Shown here one piece after another: positions 54,974-64,000 of a stretch of DNA of 64,000 nucleotides; within the stretch, counting starts at the first letter, position 1, and each line of letters starts with the position of its first letter. The stretch is from the NCBI RefSeq assembly GCF_900090045.1, contig NC_041783.1, positions 894,001 to 958,000 on the forward strand, written 5' to 3'. The DNA is from Plasmodium malariae (Eukaryota > Apicomplexa > Aconoidasida > Haemosporida > Plasmodiidae). Position numbers and translations under genes: made by a program. Below the pieces are notes generated by a model. The model made no database searches and had not been told where the DNA came from. It worked only from the letters and a program-made list of their open reading frames with translations.

Positions 54974-57900
54974 TCACTTAAGGCTCTGCAGCTGCAAATC
55001 ATCTGCCTGCTTTATAAGATTGATTCCATCTTCTTTATCTCGAATTTTTGATTCAATAAAAGAGAGTCTCTTCGTTAAGTTATCCAATGCCGTTTCCATT
55101 GTATCATTTTTTGTAGTTATAACTTCATTTTGTAATTTTAATTTTTTGTTTTCTTCTATTAACTTTAAATACGCATCATTTGAATTAGAATTAGCAGCAT
55201 TACAATTCGCGTTAGAATTAGAAGAGCCATCTAATTCTTTCAAGTTTTTAATTTCATGTTTTAGTTTATCTGTGTATTCCTTATACAATTTCGTTTGTTC
55301 ATTTATTTGCGCTTGCAGGGATCTTATAATGTTAACATTTTTTACATTTAGTTCTCTTTCTTTTTCTGTTACCTCCATTAAATTCTTATTAATGTTTTCA
55401 AGATTAAGCATTTTATCCATTAACTTCTTCTGTTCTTCATTTTTTAAATACGAATTTTCGTTCGACAGTTCCACATTTTTACTTTGCAAATTTGATATTT
55501 CGTTTTTCATCTCGGTAAGGTTGTCACTTAGTCGTACAGTCTTGCCACTCAATTCATCATATTTGCTGTTCAACTCGTCATTCTTACTGCTCAACTCGTC
55601 ATTCTTACTGCTCAACTCGTCATTCTTACTGCTCAGCTCTACATTTTTGCTACTTAACTCCTCGTTCCTTCTGCTAAGTTCACTGTTCATGCTGCTAAGA
55701 TGCTGAAGCCTTTCCTCCTTTGCTTCTTTCTCCCTATGAAGATTTTCCACCATTTCGCTGTTTTTACATTTTAAATCGTTGCATTCATTTATTAACTGTT
55801 CATAATTATTCTGCATCTGCTGTAACTTATCCTCATAACTATTTGTTAATTGCAGTATTCTTTGCTCATTTTCTAGTACTGTGGAACTAACTTGTCTTTC
55901 AAGATTTTCTTTTATTTTTTTATTGTCTTCTTCTAGATGTTCATAATTTTTTAATAAATTATTCTTTTCATTATCAAATAATTCTTTTTTTTTTTTAAAT
56001 TCTTCATTTAATTCTTCTATTTTCTTTTTCATCATTTGTTCTGTTTGACTTTCGATCATCTTTATCATTTCTTCATACTCATTTATTTTCTGTATATTTT
56101 CTTCATATTTATTAGTCAACTCTTTATTATTAGTATTTGCCTTTTCTAACAAATCGTTATATTCCTTTTTCTTCATTTCATATTCTTTACTTATTTGTTC
56201 ATACTGTTTAATGTAATTATCAACTTTCAATTCGGATTCCTTTTTAATTCGATTTATCTCATCTTGTAGTAAATCTGCAAATTGTTCTCTAATCTCTTCT
56301 GTTTCTTTTTTATTATCTCGTATCATTTTTTCTAGCTCCTTTTCTAATTTTGTTTTTTCCTCCTTCATATGGTTCATATTTTCATTAAATGTATATTCAT
56401 TATTTTTTAAGTTCTCTTCTAAATCTTTATTCCTATTCATAATATTTTCTTTTTCTTCATTTAATATGGATAAATTTAATTCTAAGTCATTCTTCTGACT
56501 ACATAATAACTCCTTTTCTTGTATCATCTTCTCAACTTTATCATTTAACGTTTGTATTTCTTTATTCTTTTCTAATTCGAAGAATTCTTTTACTTCTTTC
56601 CTTTGTTTCTGTAATATTTCTTCTAGCTCCTCTCTTTGCTTTGTCAATTTATCTTCATACATAGTTACTAATTTTTCCTTTTCATTTAATACATCCTGTA
56701 CTTTCATCTCATATTCCTTGTTTAGATCCTGTCTCAGAATGTTCTCTTTATCGTTATAACTCCTTTCTAGCTCTTTTTTCAAACATTCCATATCTCTATT
56801 CTTTTCATCAATAAACTGTTTTTCCCTATTGTCCATCCCCTCACTCTTTATACTAATCTCACGCTGTAATCGTTCAATTTCTTTATTTTTTAACAACTCA
56901 TACTCTTCTTTTAAGCTTTCCATTTTTTCACATTGCTCTTTCAACATATTATCCTTAATACTTTGAATATTATCATTCATCAACTTTTCATTTTCTTCTT
57001 TTAATATCATCAATTCTTCCTGTTTCTTTTGTTCTATAGTACTCTTTATCATTTCTAATTCGTTGTTTTTTTCAATAATTAAATTATTTATAAAATCATT
57101 TTTATTTTTTTCCATTTTCTCTTTATATTTCTCCAACTTAGAATTAAAATTTGCTTCAGCCATTACTTTTACCTTTTGTATTTCTTCTTCCATTCTAGCT
57201 GTTTCTGTTTCTATATTCATTTCTATCATTTCGTTTTTTTCCCTTTCCAAATTTTCGATTTCTATTTTTTTTCTTTTTTCAAATTCTTCCTTTAAAATTG
57301 CTATCTTTTCCTTTGTCTCTTCTTCAATTTTCTTTAATTCTTCTTTTAGTAATACTTCTTGTTCTTTTACCTTTTTTAAATTTTTTTTATTATTCATTTG
57401 TTCTATTTTTAATTCTTTTTTATTTTTTAAAATCAAATCTTTATACTGTTTTTCTTTTTTTTTATATAAAATTGTTTTCTTTTTTTCTTTTTCTTCCATT
57501 TTTTTGATAATTTCTAAAAATTGATTTTCTCTACTCTTATATATCTTTATTATTTCCTCGTTCTTCATTTTTATCCTTTTCAAAGTGTTAAATGAGTTGA
57601 TAAAACCCTCTATCTCTCTTTTTATCTTTTGATTTTTAATGTTAATTATGTATAGGATGTTGCTCAACTCGTTTGCACCCTCCTCCGCATCATCCCCAGA
57701 GTCCACTACTTTATCATCCACATCCTTACTACCCATTTCATTTCCTCCAATTTCATTGTCATCTACACCTGCTACTCCACATTGCTCACTTTCCAGCTCC
57801 ACCATTTTCCTGTGCAGAATTTCAATAGACGCTTTTTTTTCCATAAGTAGAGAATTTATTTTCCGAGCTTCCATTCTCATCATACTGTCCAAGTTACCAC

Positions 57901-60098
57901 CTTCATCGTGTAATTTATTTTTTAAAATATTTAAAAAATAATCAATTATATATTTTTCCCCTATGGGATTCTTCAAATCATTTGTCTTGCCATGTGCAGG
58001 CAGATTTATTGTATCTTTTTCCGAAATGTGGAAGCTAGACGGATGGTCATCCTTTGAGGTATTACTATCCTCTTCAATAATATTATCATAATTCTTGTAG
58101 CTGGCCTTCTGTACACTGTTCCTACTAACCATTTCCTCCATGCTGTCATAGTGTTCCTCTTCTATCATTATCTTTTTAACTACATCAAAGGGGGCAATAA
58201 CGGACCTTTTTTCCTCAGTACCCCCTTCAAAACTGTTCTCATTTGCCCTCATTTTGTTCATCGATTCAAATGTATCGCTAATCTGGTCTCCCATCCGGAT
58301 ATCTATCTCAGGTGCATCGGATGCATTGGATATATCGGGAACATCGAGCGCATTTCCACCATCCGCATGTTTCATACCCCTTTCTAAATAAATCGGATTC
58401 ACAACACCACACTGTACCGGTGCACTAGCAACAGGTACAATACCCGCTTCACTAAATGACAGCGAGTTACTATTTCTACTGCTGCTCTTTTCGTGCGCAC
58501 TTTTGTCAATACCAATAGTTGCATTAAAATTGCTCATGTTTGCATAAACACTGTTCGTGTAATTTTCTTTAATCATATTCCCGGTGCAATTATTGTCATT
58601 ACCTACTGCTGTCAATCTTTTCTTTATTTCGTAAAAATTGCAAGCTTTTTCAAAATGTTTGTTCATCTCTCCTGTATTTATTTCCTCCTCACATTGACTA
58701 TTTTCAAAAACATATTTTTTTTCATTAATTTTGTTGGTATTCACTATATGTTGTTCACTAGAAGTATTTCCTTTGTATCCTTTAACCAAACACACCTTTT
58801 GCACGAGTACACTCTCCGTATTTCGCATATCGTCGGGGTGCCTTTCCTCATCGTGGTTAACATGTTCGTAACTTATACCATCGTAACTTATACCATCGTA
58901 ACTAGCACCATCATAATTTGCACCATCATAATTTGCACCATCGTGATATACACCACGTCTATTTAGCTGTCCCTGTTTATTATCACCCACTACACTTTGC
59001 TTATTCAACAATGCATTCATGTTACGACCCTTACTTAGAGACAATCCCTCCCCTGTTGTTTCTTTGTCTTGTTTTTGCTTTCCTTTTGGCTTATCCCTTA
59101 ACTCTGTTATTATTTGATCTCGTCTATTCTGTCCATTTGGTGCTCGTTGCACATGTTGTGTATGCTTTTTGTTTTGTTCGTTTTGTTCGTTTTTATCGTT
59201 TTGTTCGTTTTTATCGTTTTGTTCGTTTTGTTCGTTTTGTTCGTTTTGTTCGTTTTGTTCGTTTTGATCATTTTGTTCGTTTTGTTCGTTTTGATCGTTT
59301 TGATCGTTTTTATCGTTTTGATCGTTTTTATCGTTTTGATCGTTTTTATCGTTTTTATCGACCCCTCCATCAGTAGGTACCTCATCTAAAACTTTATTTT
59401 CTGATTCATCATTATTAACACGTGGAATGAAAATATTCGAACCAAACGTATCTGTTTTGTTTTCATCAGTTGTGTTACTACTTAACTCATTCTTTGCTGC
59501 TTCCATATATGGAGATACTATTCCTCCTTGAACCATAGTGCTCTTTCTTTTTATGGTCTTTAACCCTGGTATTTCCGCATATATTGTCAGAGCACTCCTA
59601 GTTTTACTAATATTCGCACATAAAAATGTAAAAAAAAAAAAAATTAAACTACACGAAATAATACGATACGAAATGAACTCAAATTTTAGTGCATGCGTTG
59701 CAATCGCTCATATTGGACATTCAGATATGTGCACCATGCAGTTAATTCATGTGTTTGCTATTAAAAAATAGGCTTATATTAAACAAACACATATTTGGTA
59801 AAATAAAAATATATATATAAATATATATATATATATACAAAAACCTTATTATCAGAAATATACACTTACTTCTGCTGCATCAACGAACGATAACCTTGAC
59901 AAGAGTTTTTCAAACTACTCATTTTAGGCGGTGCAGATACCTTTTCTTCACCTTCGACTTTATCTTCTTCTCCTTTAACTACCCATCGGTTTAATTCTTT
60001 ATTAAAATAAAATTTGTTTTCCTCACCTAAGTGAGCAACAGTTGGTTTGGGTTCACTTTCGTCATTCTTTTTGGTCTTTATGAAACTCCAAAAGGAAC
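54974..60098 (-). CDS. long coiled-coil protein with N-terminal Sec16-CTD-like segment (5' end unresolved)
   Basis: Two exons are well supported on the minus strand: at least 60098-59870, then 59606-54974, with phase 2 kept across gtaagt/ttag, giving at least 1,620 residues. The first exon encodes FWSFIKTKKNDE, HLGEENKFYFNKELNRWVVK, acidic residues and APPKM. The next exon starts KTRSALTIYAEIPG. This order mirrors the C-terminal domain of Sec16 (human: a WF-rich segment, DDKNKSIVWDEKKNQWVNL, APPPPP, RARYVDVLN). Then come Asn/Asp/Gln/Glu-rich low complexity (NDQNEQN repeats, 59163-59360), about 450 residues of linker, and from ~570 to the end an almost continuous coiled coil rich in Lys and Glu. 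A 7-residue repeat (SSKNDEL) lies at about 55560-55650. Such architecture suggests a golgin or tether at the ER-Golgi boundary. No in-frame ATG precedes the first exon before a stop, so an upstream exon must exist; the acceptor after ctcag at 60099 is my choice. Confidence 0.82.
59163..59360 (-). repeat. coding repeat (NDQNEQN/NDKNEQN)
   Basis: Short 9-12-bp units of aacgaacaa and aacgataaa type encode Asn-Asp-Lys-Asn-Glu-Gln runs of about 65 residues between the Sec16-like segment and the coiled coil. It is open in all frames on both strands. Confidence 0.85.
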
Positions 60099-60589
60099 CT
60101 GAGTTTTTCAAAAATGGAAGAAGAGTCGTACGTATGCGCGCGGGGAAGTACTTACTTATACAGGTATTTGAAGGCACATACGCTTATATACATATATATA
60201 TATATGTGTGTATAAGCAGGTATGTACACATCTGTACATGTACATATATGTATGCATGTTTGTACATTCTTATTATTACTCATTTTTTTCTTTTTCCCCT
60301 ATCCTCAACATATAATTTCTTGGCAAAAAGAAGAACAAACTGACGATTCGATGGAAAATGGTCAGTGGGGCATATGGCGAATCAAAGTGTTATCGGAACA
60401 GCAACATGTCATAATGATGTTTTGTTTGCCTTCCACTTTTTTATTTCTGCTTTATTCGTTCTACTTTTTTTTTTTTTTTTTTTTACAAAAAAACTTACTA
60501 TTTAAAAATGACCTAAAAAAAACAAAAAATAAAAAATACGCTCGAAGGTTATATACCCCCCTCAGCAGCTTAAAAAAAAAGCAATTTTT

Positions 60590-60930
60590 TTTTCAATTTC
60601 AACATCAAATATTTCACTTCAAAAGTTTCAACTTCAATATGTTCACTTCAAAAGTTTCAACTTCAATATGTTCACTTCAAATATGTTAACTTCAAAAGTT
60701 TCAACTTCAATATGTTCACTTCAAAAGTTTCAACTTCAATATGTTCACTTCAAATATGTTAACTTCAATATGTTAACTTCAAATATGCTAACTTCAATAT
60801 GTTCACTTCAAATATGTTAACTTCAATATGTTAACTTCAATATGTTAACTTCAATATGTTAACTTCAAATATGTTAACTTCAAATGTGTTAACTACAAAT
60901 ATTTTAATTTCAATTATTTTGATTTCATAT
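60590..60930. repeat. 13-14-bp minisatellite (ttcaatatgttaac)
   Basis: About 25 units of ttcaatatgttaac, ttcaaatatgttaac and ttcaaaagtttcaac in mixed order. They share an aacttcaa core and decay on the right into ttcaattattttgat types. Confidence 0.85.
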
Positions 60931-61769
60931 ATTTTAACTTTTAATATTTCATATTTTAAAAAACGTCATTATCACAAATTATATGAAAAAATATTTGTTC
61001 CCCCCTCCCTTCTTTCTAATTTAAAAAATAAATATTTTTAATTCTAGAAGAAAAAAGTCAGGTATACAATCTACCATTCCTTTTATTGTTCTATATTTTT
61101 TCTAAAACAGAGATAACTGAAATGGCAAAAAATACGTGTTACATGTACATGTATACATATATATATATGCATATGTGTTGTATATTCATTATATGTATAT
61201 ACATTTAATTAATGGACGATGCGGAAAAAAGATAAAAAACACAGCAAAAAAAAATCAAACAAAATCAAAAACGAACAAAACAAACAAAACAAACAAAACA
61301 TAGCAAAAGTATTTTTTTTTTTTTATTTGCATATTCAGTGGTAATTCGTTCATTTGTTCATCCGTTTTAATATGTTATTGTTATTTTATTTTCATTTCCT
61401 TTATTCGTGTTTCCTTTATTTTTATTTCCTTTTTTTTTGTTTTATATTATTTTTTTGTTTGATGACTTTCCAATATTTTGCATACTTTTTCGTTTCTCGT
61501 TTTCTTCCACACTATGTTAACCTTTCAGCTTATTTTTTTCTTTCAAGTATTTTTTACACACGTTTGCATAATTGTAGATTTTTTTTTTTTTATTTTTGTA
61601 ATAAATGTTATACCAATTTTTACGTTTAAAAGTGTAAAAATGATAACTGTATGAACAAGAAATAATTAAGTGAAAAGTTTGAAAATAATCGCATATGTAT
61701 ATTTGAAAAAGCTGTAGAGTGATAAATTATTTTTACGATTTAAATGAGATGAAAAAAAGAAGAATAAAG

Positions 61770-61882
61770 AGAAATGATGACGAAAAATAAGAAATGATAA
61801 CGAAAAATAAGAAATGATAACGAAAAATAAGAAATGATAACGAAAAATAAGAAATGAAAACGAAAATTAAGAAATGAGAACG
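61770..61882. repeat. 20-bp minisatellite (gaaatgataacgaaaaataa)
   Basis: Five to six tandem units of gaaatgataacgaaaaataa, the last ones changed (gaaaacgaaaattaa). It ends about 40 bp past the stop codon of the minus-strand gene at 61923 and is probably in its 3' UTR. Confidence 0.85.
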
Positions 61883-61922
61883 AAAAAACAAAAATAAAAA
61901 AATTGTAAATTTCTTTCCCCTT

Positions 61923-63144
61923 TTAAAAGTAATAATATTTAAAAAAATAAAAAATACTTATAATACTTGTTGGTATAACTGACAGGGAGTACCCATTTTT
62001 GTCTTGCTCATAACAACGTACCCAATACGAAATTTCTTTCTTGCATCTTTTTATAGTCCATATTTCATCGCATAAAATTTTACTAGTAGACATTTTAAAA
62101 TTTTCATACCCTGTAACTCTTTTTATTTTTTCCAATACTCGGTCTTCTTTGCATTCATGCATAGCCACAACTTCGACGTTTTGTATCTTTGGTGAAAATA
62201 AAATAAAATGTACAAAAATGTGAAAAATGTGAAAAGCATAAAAAACTGCTTGATGACTAAACACATACGTACGTACATGGATGCACATAATTGCGCATAC
62301 ATGTAGGTATGCATATATATAAGGTTATATGCAACATTTAGCTAGTTTCAAGTTTATTTTACAGAACAGTCAGGAAATGTTAAAACGTTCAAAAGGGAAA
62401 AAAATTTAAATGGGCTTTAATAAGTATATCATTTAAAGTATCCCTTCGAATTTTGTATGTATTTTTATTTTCCATAAAATCTCCTTAAACATATATATAT
62501 ATATATATGCATGTATGTATAAATAACATCATAACTAAAATTTAATACAAAATAAATGGGAAGAAAACGCTTCACTACTTTTTTTACGAAATGACATTTT
62601 GTAATTTGTTTGTACAGTGGGGAAGTATATACAGCTTCTCCTCTGTCCTTTTTCCGTGTTTTATTCAGTTTGTTTAGTTCATTTTGTTCAATTTGTTCAT
62701 TTTGTTCACGTCGTTAATTTCGTTAATTTTTCTAATTTTGCTAATTTTTCTAATTTTTCTATTATTTATTTTTTTTACCTTGTAAATGGCTTGCCGAAAG
62801 AGTGCAGATTTAATTTGCCGTATGACTTGTTCAGCTTTTTGCTCGAAATTTATTGTGTGTTCATAATTTTTTAAAAATTCAGGACGAAAATGCACATTGA
62901 GAAACTCGTCTGGGTGTTTCATATTTGTGCCATTTTCCTTCATCCACTTTTTATCTCTGAAACAGGGAAATTTGAACATACTACTAAGGGCGTGGGGTAT
63001 CACGAAAGAAGAAAAAATAAGAAGCGGAAGAAGAAGCGGAAGAAGAAGAAGAAAAAGAAGAAGAAGAAAAAGAAGAAAAAGAAGAAGAAGAATAGAACAA
63101 AATTGTACAACTTGTATTCCTTCAGAAAATTTTTACGATCAAAT
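61923..63144 (-). CDS. multi-exon gene of unknown function with a Cys-containing C-terminal exon (5' end unresolved)
   Basis: Two exons are well supported on the minus strand: 62956-62779 (in at phase 2, out at phase 0, gtaaaa donor) and 62186-61923. A further 5' exon ending at 63112 (IEELFDRKNFLKEYK) agrees in phase but has a weak gttgta donor, and its own start is unclear; 63144 is only an estimate. The spliced protein is at least 145 residues: DKKWMKENGTNMKHPDEFL, HFRPEFLKNYEHTINFEQKA, then VVAMHECKEDRVLEKIKRV, a stretch with Cys spaced C-x8-C-x9-C (CDEIWTIKRC, then KKEISYWVRC), and a short hydrophobic end. The cysteine spacing is close to but not the twin Cx9C of mitochondrial intermembrane-space proteins. 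I do not recognise the family. The 592-bp intron is filled with t-rich ttgttcaatttgttcatt-type repeats (62670-62760). Confidence 0.6.
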
Positions 63145-63672
63145 AATTCTTCAATTCGCAGGTTGACAAAAAAAAAAAAAAAAAAAAAAAAAAGGAAAAA
63201 AGAGAAATAAAATAACTAATGGTAGGGGGAAGAAAAAACTGAGCAAAAATATTTAAAGAAATAAAAAATGAAAATAAAAATAACAAAAAAAAAAAAAAAA
63301 AAATTTAGATTGTGACAAGTGTAAAAAATGAAAAATAACCAAGTAAAATATAAAAAAAAAAAAAAAAAAAGCCAAAAAAAATATTAAAATATATATTATT
63401 TTATGCACAATTTATTGTTGCATTATTTTTACAATCGTTGTTTATATGTTCGCCCACTGTGGAAATATACGTGTTAGTAATTCAAAATTGTGCATATACC
63501 CGTGGCATTAAGTACTCATCTTTATTTATTATTCCTGTTTCCTCTGTGGAACATGAATTTGCTTATGGCATATGCTCATACATGTACACATATCGCGAAC
63601 ATATCATACACATATCACGTATATGTCCATACGAGTAGGCAGCAAGCGGAGATACCATTCCAGGGGCCTGCC
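63145..63672. other. region between two minus-strand genes
   Basis: It contains A tracts (63168-63193, 63285-63303, 63351-63370) and A+T-rich sequence with no convincing exon. The first exon of the 61923-63144 gene may lie here but I could not place it. Confidence 0.5.
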
Positions 63673-64000
63673 CTACTTTTCATTGTAAAAATTAATATTG
63701 ACGAAAAATGGATAAAGGGGGAAATGAATTCTTTGGGTTGTTGTCAATGAATCCTTATGTTGGCACATTCCTTTCATAATTTTATCCTCTGAAAATACAA
63801 GGAGTGATAAAATGTTATTGGGTAAACTATAAGAATAGGTGTTATTTTTGTACAATATATAATTATTTGAAAAAATGCAATTTTCGCTATTGCATACAAC
63901 TTTTACATTATATTCAAAATAATAATAAGAGAAATCCCCTTTCATTTTATTATCATAACAAGTGGGTTTACTTAACTTTTTCATTTTCACTTCCAAGAGA
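63673..64000 (-). CDS. 3' part of an unknown gene, cut by the window edge
   Basis: The minus strand is open from the window edge to a stop at 63673, giving about 108 residues. The sequence is coding-like: KLSKPTCYDNKMKGDFSYYY, then FEYNVKVVCNSENCIFSNN, LPNNILSLLVFSEDKIMKG and a C-terminus ending NINFYNEK. Three cysteines lie within the first 50 residues and there is no membrane segment. The frame is open at the edge, and the first ATG seen (at about 63984) need not be the start. I do not recognise a family. It could alternatively be an internal exon of a longer gene. Confidence 0.45.
   Translation of the reverse strand, partial: LLEVKMKKLSKPTCYDNKMKGDFSYYYFEYNVKVVCNSENCIFSNNYILYKNNTYSYSLPNNILSLLVFSEDKIMKGMCQHKDSLTTTQRIHFPLYPFFVNINFYNEK

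Larger units (their letters stand above)
60099..61922. other. region upstream of the coiled-coil gene; probable first exon unplaced
   Basis: This should contain the missing 5' exon(s) of the minus-strand coiled-coil gene. One candidate donor (gtaagtac, minus strand, near 60150) would leave a tiny intron of about 50 bp before 60098. Positions 60310-60430 are less A+T-rich than their surroundings and open on the plus strand (QTDDSMENGQWGIW), but I could not connect them to anything. The rest is two minisatellites, T tracts (60463-60484, 61311-61324) and A+T-rich sequence. Confidence 0.5.

Noticed and set aside
59876..60177. Start of the coiled-coil gene at 60177
   Set aside because: The codon there is GTG, not ATG, and the residues before FWSFIKTKK are unlike protein and contain a good donor. 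An acceptor after ctcag fits better, leaving the true first exon unplaced.
1..64000. tRNA, rRNA or other RNA genes
   Set aside because: I looked for tRNA B-box-like GGTTCGA sequences and G+C-rich structured islands and found none that hold up. A covariance-model search would be needed to exclude small RNAs.

Overview
This looks like a nuclear chromosomal segment of a malaria parasite (Plasmodium). The evidence is very high A+T, long poly(A)/poly(T) tracts between genes, short introns with GT...AG ends and T-rich acceptors, Asn/Lys-rich low-complexity inserts in otherwise conserved proteins, and several recognisable Plasmodium-type genes. Base composition and codon use are less extreme than I would expect for P. 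falciparum, so a species such as P. malariae or P. ovale fits better; I cannot name the species. From memory, the order phosphoglycerate mutase, CorA/Mrs2-like Mg2+ transporter, alpha/beta hydrolase resembles part of P. falciparum chromosome 11. I saw no viral, transposon, CRISPR, rRNA or tRNA sequence.

Layout. 1-69: possible tail of a plus-strand gene. 3100-8773 (+): Sec16, the ER-exit-site scaffold, in two frames broken at a poly(A) run. 11308-15454 (+): six-exon protein with a C-terminal W2 (eIF5C/eIF4G-type) domain and an N-terminal eIF4E-binding-like motif. 16788-17862 (+): phosphoglycerate mutase, three exons. 20307-21294 (+): two-exon small membrane protein like RNase kappa/V-ATPase subunit f. 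22920-24653 (+): Mrs2/CorA transporter. 26239-27664 (-): ABHD17-like serine hydrolase. 30539-33392 (+): CCA-adding tRNA nucleotidyltransferase with a hydrophobic leader. 33526-42524 (-): six-exon, roughly 2,690-residue repeat protein with an ER-anchor-like first exon and a C-terminal domain matching DDRGK1/UFBP1. 43801-47196 (-): coiled-coil protein with 19-residue repeats. 50123-50371 and 50355-50804 (+): overlapping DMAC1-like and HSBP1-like genes. 52700-54617 (+): six-exon DHHC palmitoyltransferase. 54974-60098 (-, 5' end unresolved): long coiled-coil protein that starts with a Sec16 C-terminal-type segment. 61923-63144 (-): multi-exon gene of unknown function. 63673-64000 (-): 3' part of another unknown gene.

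Themes. There is no operon; genes are transcribed singly in both orientations. Several act at the ER/Golgi interface: Sec16, the coiled-coil protein with a Sec16-like segment, the DDRGK1-like protein, and a palmitoyltransferase and a possible depalmitoylase. Others serve translation (W2 protein, CCA enzyme) or mitochondria and metabolism (Mrs2, DMAC1-like, PGM). Many intergenic regions and several introns carry their own minisatellite with a different unit (6-38 bp). Coding repeats follow the same pattern, the largest being about 85 copies of a 30-bp unit. Exon boundaries were placed by hand from splice consensus and reading-phase agreement and have no transcript support.
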